This document shows, in pieces, positions 23,035 through 33,583 of a DNA stretch of 64,000 nt. Below the pieces are notes generated by a model. The model was not told the origin of the DNA and ran no database searches. It saw only the letters and a program-made list of their open reading frames with translations. A program made the position numbers and the translations under genes. The stretch is from Notolepis coatsorum (lineage: Eukaryota > Chordata > Actinopteri > Aulopiformes > Paralepididae), in NCBI GenBank assembly GCA_963971535.1, contig OZ020598.1:99693674-99757673 (forward strand). The letters run 5' to 3'. Each line of letters opens with the position of its first letter. The stretch's first letter is position 1.

Positions 23035-23289
23035 TTTGTATCACAAACAGTACTGTATTTGCAAATCTGGTATGTCATAAATGTATGGATGTAGCAGTAC
23101 TGTCTATCTGTATGTCGTGTATGTCATATATGTTATGATGAATTGAAAATGGGGGACCCTGATGTAAACAAGACGAAAGTCTTTCTCTGGTCTGCATCCC
23201 CTTAACAATTGTATGTATTGAGCTGTACTGTACTGTACCCATTCTGCAATCTGTTAATAAAGTTTTCAATCAATCAATCAATCAATGCA
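23035..23289 (+). mobile_element. LINE 3' end inserted in the copia fossil
   Basis: Plus-strand tail copy ending AATAAAGTTTTC(AATC)n. TGCA at both borders may be a short target duplication. Same family as 14364. Confidence 0.85.
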
Positions 23290-23470
23290 CAAGATAAAAA
23301 CGTTCCTGTGTAGCAGCTGCCAATGCCATATATTCTGCTTCACATGTGGATAAAGCAACTGTAGGCTGTTTCTTAGATTTCCAGGAAATAACAGGTCCTG
23401 TCTGACAACAATCTGTTTGTGAAGGTCTTGAGAGGCGAGCCCTTTGCTTTTACCCATCAGTTGATGTTTG
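23290..23470 (-). pseudogene. Ty1/copia fossil, RNase H part (broken), other piece
   Basis: The minus strand contains LSTCEAEYMALAAATQ, typical of the RNase H domain of Ty1/copia elements. It is fragmentary and old. Copia is uncommon in fish relative to gypsy. Confidence 0.8.
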
Positions 23471-24429
23471 TGGCACCTTGGTAACAAAAAAAAAACATTT
23501 TATAGCCCATTAATATATTCTAACCCAGTTGACATTATTAGCACAGATAGGAGGTAGAGTTGCCTCCTAATTAGTTTTGTGTTTAGATTTCTTGAGTTAA
23601 TACAAACGTTTGGTGCAGATTTCGCTTGAATACGCTCATTGGAAATACGAATACATTTACTGAACAATACTTATTTCCCCCATTGTACACTATAAGAAGT
23701 GCTTCTACTTTATTCACCTGCACTGCAGAGTATCACGTTAACAATCTAATGGCTAGCAAGCTCACCTGTGACATACAGTGCAAAATACAAGAGTACAATC
23801 TTAGTCGACTTTTATGAAAACAATACACAAGTTGGAACAGTTTGAACGTTTTATTAGTTAGTTTATTTACTGTCTTTCGAGTTTCAATGCATAATCCAGA
23901 CATAGTTGCATTCCAGATCCACCCTGTTGTTGACATGTCCTTAATTCTTTGAAAACATAACGTTACTGAAATGAATAAGGAATGCAATGTTCGCTAGCTT
24001 ACCAACGTATTTTCATTCAACTGTAGAGAGTACTGAGGCGGAAGTGACAATTTTTCAAAGTAAAAGAAAACAGCTTTTTGCGCGACGGATAAATGCAATT
24101 TCACGGAGAGAATATGTCTGGTGGCCATATAATACTGTATTATAGCTTACTTGAATGAACAAGTCTCCCTCCCCACTTTACCAGCGTATTTTCAATTAAC
24201 AATAAACAAGTCTCTCTCAGTCTCGCGCCGTCCCAACGTTGACAGTGGCTCGTCTGTTATCAACACAAAGGCACAGTGATGAATGAGGAAGTCAACAGAC
24301 CGCCGCCCGTCGACTTTGCGCCTCCTGGCGGCATAAAACAGAACAGCAGCCTGGTTTCCTAATGAATTCCAATGACGTGACATCACCATGCGCCCGTCGC
24401 GGCAAAGTGTCCATGAAAACTAAAGGCTT
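23471..24429. other. No feature recognised
   Basis: AT-rich unique-looking sequence without coding or repeat signatures I can support. Confidence 0.5.
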
Positions 24430-24558
24430 CATCTGTAGCAGTACTGTCTATCTGTATGTCATGTATGTCATATATGTTATGATGAATTGAAAATGGGGGA
24501 CCCTGATGTAAACAAGACGAAAGTCTTTCTCTGGTCTGCATCCCCTTAACAATTGTGT
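24430..24558 (+). mobile_element. LINE 3' end, tail lost
   Basis: It matches 23090-23215, stopping at CCTTAACAATTGTGTGTG before the polyadenylation signal. Confidence 0.75.
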
Positions 24559-24737
24559 GTGTAGCCCTTTTTGTGAGGATGGGGTTCTGGTGGAGCCCAA
24601 TAGCGAACACAGGAGGAGAGAGAATGGAGCGGTTTAGGGTGTTTTAATAGTTTCCTAAGCTACCCCCCCCCCAGCTACGCCCCTGCGTACATGGCTCGTG
24701 CCGGCAATATTCGAACTGGCGTTTTCCCCCATCGCAG

Positions 24738-24994
24738 CTGTGTGAGCTGTTGGAGCCATTTTGACATTAATGCTGATGCATTGTGCTTGTCTTGTTGCCT
24801 GACAGGTATGTGTGTAGCTCCTTTGTTTTGGTCAATTGTGTTTTGTATTGTTTTATTCTAATGTTTTATTCCAATGTCAAATGTCTAATTCTAACCTGGG
24901 AGTTTGTCTGTATGGAGAGGCGAGCTGTGTGAGCTGTTGGAGCCATTTTGACATTAATGCTGATGCATTGTGCTTGTCTTGTTGCCTGACAGGT
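24738..24994 (+). repeat. Duplicated ~73-bp segment ending CTGACAGGT
   Basis: The segment from AGCTGTGTGAGCTGTTGG to TTGCCTGACAGGT occurs at about 24738-24808 and 24922-24994 with no visible difference. Each copy ends in a splice-acceptor-like CTGACAG. Confidence 0.85.
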
Positions 24995-25330
24995 GAAAAT
25001 AAATATGTCACAGTTTCGGCTAAAGAGGATCACGAGCCTGTCTTTCCGTCGCACACACACAACCGACGACGCAGAGTAGTGGCAATGAGGGTCCGTCAAG
25101 ACAAGAGTAGGCCTGAAACCGGCTACACTAACATAACTCAGGAAAAAAAGGAGAAAAAAAAGACTAAAGACAATTGGCACTTCCCAGGTTTTTACCCCCG
25201 TTGGCGGGCTGGAGGGATAATGCTCTCCTGGAGAGGGCCCTCCTATAACGACGGAGATATCCCCAATGGGGATTCTCCAATGCCCCTATTATTGTCCGAC
25301 ATTTTATTAGAATTTTTATCTTTCATATGA
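24836..25330 (+). CDS. Unrecognised 164-residue open frame
   Basis: The second half is basic (RRRRVVAMRV, EKKEKKKTK) and then reads GIMLSWRGPSYNDGD. I recognise no domain. It spans the second copy of the duplicated segment. It might be the start of a non-LTR retrotransposon or retroelement leader frame, or chance. The ATG choice is arbitrary. Confidence 0.2.
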   Translation: MCFVLFYSNVLFQCQMSNSNLGVCLYGEASCVSCWSHFDINADALCLSCCLTGENKYVTVSAKEDHEPVFPSHTHNRRRRVVAMRVRQDKSRPETGYTNITQEKKEKKKTKDNWHFPGFYPRWRAGGIMLSWRGPSYNDGDIPNGDSPMPLLLSDILLEFLSFI

Positions 25331-25554
25331 TAGTACAGTTCCAGAGCTCCCGGTCAGGTCTCCAAATGTGTAAATATACGTAAATAAACGGAGCCTCCGT
25401 ATCGGCGTGGATCAATACAGGGGCGGAAGTAAATCGACATTTGAGGTCACGAAAGGCTGACTCTGCCCGAGGCGACCAATCAAAGCCAGGGAGAGAGGCC
25501 TTCGTGAGAGCTGTCAAAGGAGCAGCCAAGGCACTAAAGTTGCAAATAAAGAGT

Positions 25555-26270
25555 CTATAGAAATGAGCAAAACCCAAAAAAGTCTTTGAGCGACAAAGGG
25601 CGAGGCCAATCTAGGACTGCACTCACCTTGGCCGGATCCATACGAAGATCGCCCCTGGTTACCACAAACCACAGAAAGGAAACCGTGTCTGTATGAAACA
25701 CACATTTCTCTGCTAACACAAACAGCTGGAGGAGACGCTGGAGAACCAGTCGGACGTGCTGTTGATGTTGTGAAATATTACAAGAAAAAATAAGAATGTC
25801 ATCTAGGTATACGAAGACTGACACTCCTATTAGGTCCCGCAGCACGTCGTTGACCAGCGCTTGAAAGACAGCAGGGGCGTTGGCTAGGCCAAAGGGCATG
25901 ACTAAATATTCATAATGCCTGTTAGGCGTATTAAAGGCCATCTTCCCCTCATCCCCTTCTCTCATCCTAATCAAATTATATGCATTACGCAAATCAAGTT
26001 TGGAGAAAACCTGCGCCCCCTGTAGTGACTGAAAGGCGGTGTCCATGAGAGGCAAGGGGTAACGGTTTTTAATAGAAACGTCATTCAAACCGCCCGCAGG
26101 AGAGGTGGACGGACGTATGTGGCCCGCGGCCACTGCTTCCTGAATATATTTATTCATGGGTAGCATCTCTGGGCGAGAGAGAGAAAACATACGACCCCGA
26201 GGTGGAGAGGTACCGGGCAGGAGATCGATAGTGCAGTCGTATGGCCTATGAGGTGGCAGTGCTGTAACTG
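25555..26270 (-). pseudogene. Gypsy reverse transcriptase (fossil piece)
   Basis: Motifs [30 protein letters not shown] and [12 protein letters not shown] place it firmly in Ty3/gypsy reverse transcriptase. Part of the broken element on the minus strand. Confidence 0.9.
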
Positions 26271-26279
26271 CCTCTGTGT

Positions 26280-26535
26280 TCAGTTTAAGTTTTGGTTCCT
26301 ACCAGGTTTTGGTTCCTACCTAAAGGCTGCTAGTGTAGCGATTGTAATGGTACATAATTCACCCACGGACTATTGTTAGGAACATTCTAGAACATTAGTT
26401 CCACCAGAACATTCTGGCACGTGTGTGATGATGTCATAGCTGAACATTCTAGAACATCGCACCTCCTTATATAAGTGGCAGTTCCGGCCACTGACAGTCT
26501 TTCGTGTAAAGAGTTCATAGCATCAAGAAAGAAGA
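26280..26535 (+). promoter_or_regulatory. Cluster of heat-shock-element-like motifs followed by a TATA box
   Basis: GAACATTCTAGAACATT at about 26378 and GAACATTCTAGAACA at about 26443 fit the alternating GAA/TTC pattern of heat-shock elements; a third, partial copy (GAACATTCTGG) lies at about 26407. TATATAAG follows at about 26468. It may be the U3 part of a solo LTR, but no matching borders were found. Confidence 0.45.
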
Positions 26536-26800
26536 TCAAGAAAGAAGATGCTAAAGTCCATAATTTCCTCTCTTATTGCATGCAGCCAATAAGGTACGTT
26601 TGGTGTCGTAAATGTTGCTATGTGTAGGCCCATGCCATGTAGCTAAGGTGCGAACACAACACAACGTTTCGGCCTGTGGCCTTTGTTGACACTTGACAAA
26701 GGCCACAGGCCGAAACGTTGTGTTAAAGTAAATTAAACTTGGCAACACGGCAGACGGTGTGCTGACTTTTTTTCCACAACCAAAGAACACAACAAAGCAT
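26536..26800 (+). repeat. Retroposon 3' end with perfect hairpin
   Basis: The arms 26658-26686 and 26695-26724 pair around AACACAACGTTTCGGCCTGT. The following TTGGCAACACGGCAGACGG then T-run resembles a common fish retroposon end. Confidence 0.5.
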
Positions 26801-27403
26801 GAATTTCAAATGTATATGAAATGTATTTATTTAATTATAAAAGTACATCACAGCAATAATCAGTGTAATGTTAAGTTGCTCACCACCTCATAAAATATGT
26901 ACATACAATTTTGTAACACTTTTAAATTAACAAACATGTTCTACTCTCCTTTCTATTCCTCACCCCTTTTTCAACTCTCCATTTCTTACCCCTCCCTCTG
27001 TCCCTCAACCTTAAACCCCAACATTGAGCAACATTCTGATTAATTTGTACTGACTTATTTTTTTAATTCTACTGACCTGACATCATGCTAGAAGGGGTAT
27101 AATATCTATGGCACAATGAAATCTAATGAGAGGTATGTGGCTGGTTTAAGTTTTCAACCAGCAGATCTATTCTGGGCTTGGTTTTTGAAAGTGCTATTCT
27201 GAGGTCATGCTGAGCATTTAGTCTGTTTCTGTATTTGTTTTTCAGGAATGCGAAAACCCAGATTCACATAAGTATGTGGTGCCAAACTGAATCAACACAT
27301 CTACAGCTTTTTTATAAAAAAATAACGAAATTATACACTTTTTTTTTATTGGCGACCCAATAAAAACGGGTCCGGTCGCGACCCTAAGTTTGGGAAACGC
27401 TGC
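26801..27403 (-). mobile_element. hAT remnant with C-terminal transposase trace
   Basis: On the minus strand the terminus CAGCGTTTCCCAAACTTAGG (27384-27403) is a hAT/Charlie-type end, and shortly downstream the sequence reads KNKYRNRLNAQHDLRIALSK (about 27165-27225), the C-terminal region of ZBED/Buster-like hAT transposases. The bulk of the transposase is deleted. The other end and the 8-bp duplication were not found. It sits within the gypsy fossil. Confidence 0.7.
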
Positions 27404-27764
27404 TCTAGAGGGACCCCCCACTCCCGGGCTAAACCAACGTGAATAAGATTCCCCGCTGCCCCAGAATCCACTAAGGCCTGTGCCTGTTTAAGATGACCAC
27501 CCCACCCAACAGTGACATAAAAAAAAATACGAGAATCTTTGGTGACAGGACAAAAATGACCACCTGCTACAACCCCTCTCCAGCCTAGCGAGCCCTCCCG
27601 TTTCCCGATAGGCCAGGACAGTTATTGAAACGGTGACCGGTGCGGCCACAGTGAAAGCAGCGCTTTTGGTCTATACGTCGTTGCCTCTCGACGTCGGATA
27701 AGCGCATGGCTCCCATCTGCATGGGCTCGTCACTTAAATTCTCTCGTGGATGATGAAAAAATGT

Positions 27765-28610
27765 CTAGTTACCGAGAGGAGGGTGGGAGGGTACCTGTAA
27801 AGACGACTCCCGCTCCCGACCTCGCTCTCGGCACCGGTTGTCCACTCGAATGGCCATGTTGATGACGTCGTCCAAGTTCTCTGGCAGCTCTCGAGAAGCT
27901 AGCTCATCCTGCAACTGTTCAGCGAGCCCCTGCACGATTAGCACACAGACAGCGACCTCTTGCCAACCCGTCTCCCGGGCCACTATACGGAACTCAATGG
28001 CGTAATCTGCCACCGATCGGCTACCTTGTCAGCAGGACGTGAGCTGTCCGCCTGCCTCATAGATGGAAATCACCCGGGAGGTGTCGAAGACTCTCCTTAG
28101 CTCCCGGGTGAAGGTAGCCGCGCTGGTGCAGACCGCCGAGCGAGCCTCCCACTCCACAGTGGCCCAGGAGAGAGCACGGCCTGTTAGCAGCGTAATAATA
28201 TATGCTACCTTGGAGACGTCAGTAGGGAAAGTAAAAGGCTGCAGTTCAAATATCAAGGAGCACTGCATGACGAACTCCCTGCAGCTCACTGGAGCTCCCC
28301 CGTAGCTCTCTGGAGGTGGAAGACAGGGCTCCCGAACCTCTCCTCGGATAGGCGGTTGTACCAGTCCCTCTCTCCTGGTTGCGGGCGGTGCCCCGGCTGC
28401 TGCCACTACAGCGGTGGCTGCGGTTGTAGCTGTGTTAGCCTGTGCTAACACTGTGTTAGCGGTTGCTAACGCTGCTGCTACTGTAGTCTGGGAGTCAATG
28501 GAGAGAGCCCCCAAGCTCGACCTCCACTTCCCGCTGGCGGTGGGCAACGATGCCCAGCTGGATCCTCTGCCCTTCCAGCTCCTCCCGGATTCCATCTGCT
28601 GAAGACATGA
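27765..28610 (-). pseudogene. Gypsy gag region (fossil pieces)
   Basis: Alanine-rich N-terminal part, then PPPESYGG and CSLIFELQPFTFPTDVSKVA, typical of retrotransposon gag, followed by a piece with ADYAIEFRIVARETGW and a basic end before the zinc knuckle. Part of the broken minus-strand element. Confidence 0.8.
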
Positions 28611-28623
28611 TGGTCGGTTCTTC

Positions 28624-29014
28624 TGTTACGGGTAGGTGTTGACTTCAATTTGCAGAGTGGAAGAAGGAGCTGAGATGGTGGTTGCTCTTCTCAAAAATAG
28701 TGTTCTTTATTGTGAACAACTAGAGAGCAGTAATTGGTCACAAGACCAAAACACAAAAATAACAAACCATGAGAAATAACTAAAGGACGGACAAGAGTTC
28801 CGAATTCTCTCTGTGAACAGAAACAAATGTCAAACAATAAATAAGGACGAGGAGATATCCGACTTCTCCTCGGGACGACTGCTCACAGTAACACTGCTGA
28901 AGAACCGACAACTGAGAAGGGAGACAGTGGGTTACTATAAGGAGATACAACACACAGCAGGTGACAATTAGCAATCAGGAACAATCAGAACAAATGACAG
29001 GGTGAAGTACTCCA
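28624..29014 (-). repeat. Probable 5' LTR of the gypsy fossil
   Basis: On the minus strand it ends CTACCCGTAACA directly before the leader of gag. It contains a TATAG box (about 28937) and AATAAA (about 28702). The upper border (TGGAGTACTTC) is a guess and no paired LTR remains. Confidence 0.45.
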
Positions 29015-29423
29015 GGATGGCTGTAGGGCTTTTGTAGTAGTTTTTAATAGAACATAAATCCTAAACCTCATTGAATCTTTTATTCCTACTAGAAAAGGTC
29101 TGAAACTGGTGTTCAAATCAAACTAATGTGTTTTAGGCTTGTAGAATCATGTCACTATCATGAAACCTGATGTGTCCTGAGGGACAAGATTAGAGTGTGT
29201 GTGTGTTTTAACAGAGACCGGGGGAGCACCACAGGAGGTCATTTGCATACAGCCCCTGGCAGCTGCAGAACACTAGATCAAAGATTGTTAAACTGGTCCT
29301 GTGGCTGATTATAGTACAGGAAGCCGACACCTTATGCCCCAGGTCTAAACAGGCAGGCCAGGTCCTCGGGTAGGACTACAACATGCTACAGCTGTCAGGG
29401 GAGGAGCAAGGGTCTCCATTCTC

Positions 29424-30571
29424 TGTAACAATAAGTACATGTTTAAATGACTATTGGTATGCTTGGATTAATTTAATATGAACTATAGAAAATCCTGTTT
29501 TATTGTGGACATAATCTTGAATCTAATGATATAAAGTACGTCAGGTGTATGACGGGGAAACACAGAGTTTGAAATTAGGCCACGTTTTGAATCTACATTG
29601 GAAAATACTTAAATATGTTGCATACTAAACTGTATAAAAGAAGATATTGATGTAAGCTAAAAGAATGATTAGGCCTGTTAGCTATTCACTGAAAGTCAGC
29701 AGACTGTGTTACAGATTTAATCCCCTGCTAAATAAGACTAGTTTCACTTAAAGTGAAATTAGGCTTAATGGTAACAGAATGTGTTCAATTATGATATCTC
29801 TGTGTTTACGTAATCAAGGGCAATTCAAATATATATATTGTGAGATCAATAACCCAAGTATTAAGTTGTTAGACGGTGTTTGTTCTTTGACTGGAAAACA
29901 AAGGAAATATAGAGCTGGCTGTGAAGCCAACCTCCTTTCACATTCAAACTTAGTAGGCCTGGGATTGGAGGAAAACATCTGATGATGTCACTTTGGTGAC
30001 GTCACGCAGAGACTCCAGGCTTTTGATATAAGAGGGGGTGTGGGACGGTGTCGAGGACACTCTGAAACAAAACCACCAAGGAACCACACCCACCTCTTCA
30101 CACAGGAGACGACTACGCGGAAGCAGAGGAGCAGAACGCACAAAGAACATTTTGGAGGGAGAACAGACCTTTACCTTTGTTCATCAGCCAGAGAACAAAG
30201 GCAACTCAACAACTACAATTCAACAATCTACTTTCTTAGTCTAGTTGGGATCGCAGACGGCATAGTGTCTCGTGATCACAACTATAGCGTTCTTTATTTT
30301 AATTGAAACAGATCATTTTTGTATGATTTTGTGGATTTTAATAAACCACTACTTTTGAAATAACTACCTTCTCCTCCATTTCTCCTGCTGTGCCGCTGGT
30401 CGTCAAACAAAGACCTCCCGGTCTTTGTTAAAAGTACTTTCCAGGGCTTTAAAGGTTTTGAACACAACGCAGAGCAGATTAGATATTAGGTTCTGATTAT
30501 ATCAGAACAATTAGCCCAGAAAAGTACTACACTTTCACTCCTAGGAAAGAGTAAAAGACCCAAACGTTACA
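29424..30571 (+). repeat. LTR-like sequence of another element
   Basis: Bounded by TGTAAC and GTTACA (a 6-bp inverted pair), with TATA-like GATATAAGAGG at about 30018 and AATAAA at about 30341, the order expected for U3-R-U5. A purine-rich stretch (AGGGGAGGAGCAAGGG) lies just upstream. No duplication flanks it, so it may be a broken remnant rather than a clean solo LTR. Confidence 0.45.
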
Positions 30572-30697
30572 AATATGGAGAAAAAGCGACATGAGGAGCC
30601 AACTGCTGGGCCAGGTCACATATAGTAAATCTACCTTTCATACAGAAAATATGCAACATCTATTTCTTCAATGAGACATTCTCAAACTAAATCAAAG

Positions 30698-31211
30698 AAA
30701 TATAGATCAGAGGGCGGCTAGGTGGTGTAGTGGGCAAGGCACTCGCCACCAGTGTGGAGACGCTAGGATTCGCGTGTTCGAATCCAGCTCTCCACATTGT
30801 TTTCAGTTTAGCTGGTCGTCCGCAGTAATACACATTGGCCGTATTACGGGGAGGGAAAACTGAAGGGTGGGGATCGAACGTTGTGAACAAGCGACTCCTA
30901 CAAGTCGGTTGGTGCGCCTGCGCAGTAGAATCAGGAAGTGTCGGGGGCAGCGTGAGCCTCCCACGCGTTACTCCTCGACACTGAGAGATCGAGCTGCGCA
31001 GGTGAAAAGATGCGACTGCTGTTACCTCAAGTACCGGAGGGGACTTGTGCTATGTATGACTTAGTCCACATTGCAGCCGGCTTGTGGGAGGCAAGAAACA
31101 GCGTTCGTGACAGGGGAGGGTTGAATTGGATGATACGAAATTGGGATGGGAGAAAAATATAGAAAAAATGGGAGAAAAAGTGGATAAAAAAAAAATAAAT
31201 ATAGATCAGAG
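30698..31211 (+). mobile_element. tRNA-derived SINE, 484 bp, with target-site duplication
   Basis: Duplication AAATATAGATCAGAG at 30698-30712 and 31197-31211. The head is GGCGGCTAGGTGGTGTAGTGG with B box GTGTTCGAATCC, and the body shares TTGGTGCGCCTGCGCAGTAG with 18322. The end is GGGAGAAAAAGTGGATAAAA. This is the fullest copy of the family here. Confidence 0.92.
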
Positions 31212-31409
31212 ATATGTCAATAATCAATCCAAAATATCAATTGCAACCAACTCATTAAACAGTAGGGGGAACAAGGGGAACATAGGACCTTTTTTTCGGG
31301 AAGGGCAACATAGTTGTCTCTGACAGAACAAGAAGCATTGTCATTCTGGATGCCATTATCTCTGGACCATCCTATTCCAAACCTACAATACTGCCCATCA
31401 TAGGACTAA

Positions 31410-32087
31410 AGGTGCTCCCATAGTCAAGCGGACCGTACACGAAGCGGACTCCGCGAAGGTCCGCGTGGACTCAAAGCGGACTCCAAGTGCGAAGCTAAAT
31501 TCTTTTTTATGCGCGGACGTCCGCGCCGCTCACTTGGTGTCACATTAAAAGGCTGCTCGGCGTTTTTTGGTTGACATCGACCTGCATTTAATGTGACGCC
31601 GATCTGCATTTTACTCTGACCACTCGCTCCATGCCAAGTGAGAGTAGGGCAGGATCATGATTAAATGGGGAGGATTGGTCCGGTAAAACGTTGGCAGGTA
31701 GATGACGCTAAATTTAGTTTTACTATCGCTAATCGTCACCCATTCCAATTCATATACATTTGGACCATGATGTATTTTTTCATCATCTGAAGAAACTTGA
31801 GATGTTTGAATGGCTTTTCTAAATGAAGTGTGTAAAACTGCCCGTTTTATTTTGAAATATTGGAAACGGAGATAACATAGACTCTTTATTTTGACATCGG
31901 ATGACGACGACATGACAGAAGTTGAACAGCGTGGGAAAAATTGTGTAATCTGGCGCGAGACATGTAGGAAATTGGTCCGCGGAGGCAAGCCCGGGCGGAG
32001 GTCCGCTCGACTATTAAAGCTCAAAGTGTCCGTGCGGACCTCGCAGAGTCCGCTCCGCACACTGTCCGCTCGACCATGGGAGCATCT
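31410..32087. mobile_element. PIF/Harbinger-type MITE, 678 bp, TAA duplication
   Basis: Ends AGGTGCTCCCATAGTCAAGC and its near reverse complement GACCATGGGAGCATCT. TAA at 31407-31409 and 32088-32090 fits the TWA target of PIF/Harbinger. Both arms carry repeated GCGGACT/AGTCCGC motifs over about 70 bp. No transposase. The minus-strand open frame 31611-32300 crosses its border and is not a gene. Confidence 0.85.
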
Positions 32088-32215
32088 TAAGCGACCACAA
32101 CTCCATCCTCTGCACTCCAAAAAAACCCAAAATATTCCAGAGAGAGTTGAATTCCACCCATTGAGTGCAGGTTCCCTCGTGACTTTTGGCAGATGGATTA
32201 CTAATCCCTCATGGT

Positions 32216-32417
32216 AAGGGATGTATATGAGGCTGAATCGACCCAGAGCAAAACAACATAATTTTCTTACTATCTGCATTGCTGTCAGGTTTATGTTCAT
32301 TTTATGACTATGTCTATTTTATGTCCATTTTATGTCTATTTTACTGCTGTGAAGCACTTCGGGCTGCAATTATTGTATGAAAGGTGCTATACTAGTAAAG
32401 TGTATTGTTATTAATAA
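32216..32417 (+). mobile_element. Retroposon 3' end (LINE tail type)
   Basis: It contains GTGAAGCACTTCGGGCTGC and AAGGTGCTATACTAGTAAAG followed by a TTATTAATAAT tail, a typical fish LINE 3' end. Borders are approximate. Confidence 0.5.
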
Positions 32418-32605
32418 TCATAATAACAGCTTTTCCCTCTACTATCTACTAAAACTGTCAAATCCCACCCAACTGACAAACCCTGGATCACTCCACAAAT
32501 CAAGCACATTATCTCAACTCAGACAAAAGGTCCTACTTAGGGACAAGACCTGGAAATACTACAGCAGACGTATCCAGAAGGAACAAACGTGCCAAAAAGG
32601 GGAGC

Positions 32606-32823
32606 ATGTCTATGTTCCCCGGGTCCCATGTTCCCCGGTAGCGATAGATAGTCAGACCACCAGCCCTGATTCCAAACTCTAACCTTAACCAACTTCAAAA
32701 GAGGGCCTAAGCTTAACCAGTTTGAAACAAGGTGGACACTAATAATTAATAAAATAATCAAAATTTATAAAATTTTCAATCAATCAATCGGGGAACATAG
32801 GACCCGGGGAACATAGGGATGAC
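32606..32823. mobile_element. Small MITE-like element with ATGTTCCCC arms
   Basis: The left arm CTATGTTCCCCGGGTCCCAT and the right arm ATAGGACCCGGGGAACATAG are reverse complements, about 218 bp in total. A shorter related motif (GGGGAACATAGGACC) occurs at about 31275. No clear target duplication. Confidence 0.65.
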
Positions 32824-33583
32824 CCCCCAAAAAGAACGTATATCCGCCCAGAAACTGAAGCAGAACAACCCAAGAGCCTGGCACTCTAATATCCAGGCCA
32901 TGTGTGGCATTAAAAACCTGAATGCTCGATCATATCCCCTAATTGTGACCCTGGTGACGATGTGGCAGTAGCAAATAACAACATCAGAACTAAGGCCTGT
33001 ACTCCTCACACCACAACTTGCCAAACTAGCTGACGGCTTTGTAGCTGACGTGGATGTGGCAAGACATAGAAGACAACATGACCCCCAGCAGGATGGCTGT
33101 AGAACGACAGAAGCCCTTGTCAGCCTGTTAGACCTTCCCCACAAAGACACTGATCAGTCTAAACTCACCTGCAGTCTAGCAGTAATGTATGTCTCCAAGG
33201 CCTTTGGAGGTAGACCTGCCCTCATGTCCTGGATCCTAGACGTTATGACTGACAGGAGAGTATGAGATACCAAAGCTGTTTTATTCCGCTGGCTCCACCT
33301 GACCTGTGATGCAGCCCAAGCCCTCCACCCCCCTAGGTCCTATTATATTATTGGCTATCATATCATATCACATAATATACCATACAGTGCTCTTCACTCC
33401 CATCATGCTTGTTAGAAGTATGTGGATGACATTACTACAGTTGAGCAATGGATCTCTGTAACACAGGACCCAGACATTCACATTCACAACCCCCCATCAA
33501 TAACCCTCAGAACATAACATTGCCAACCGGTGGGCTGATGCAGATCTGGCATCAGCTCACACACCAACTCATTATTATTTATT

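Larger units (their letters stand above)
25340..28610 (-). mobile_element. Ty3/gypsy fossil, internal region, broken
   Basis: Read on the minus strand in order: gag (about 28595 to 27765), a CCHC zinc knuckle (about 27650), an aspartic protease motif (around 27470), then reverse transcriptase (26270 to about 25560) and the start of the RNase H side (to about 25340). It is cut off on the left and lacks integrase. A block of other repeats (26280-27403) separates protease from reverse transcriptase. Several breaks in addition; it looks old and inactive. Confidence 0.85.
30572..33560 (+). mobile_element. Decayed LINE with several nested insertions
   Basis: Endonuclease-side sequence (30575-30697 and 31212-31406) leads to a piece reading DHNSILCTP at about 32093, then DKPWITPQIK at about 32475, and reverse transcriptase-like KLTCSLAVMYVSKAFGG (about 33160-33205) with TGDR-type sequence after it. 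Many stops and shifts. Within it lie a SINE (30713-31196), a Harbinger-type MITE (31410-32087), a retroposon tail (about 32216-32417) and a small MITE (32606-32823). Confidence 0.65.

Noticed and set aside
31611-32300. 229-residue minus frame
   Set aside because: It crosses the border of a Harbinger-type MITE into LINE sequence; no domain.
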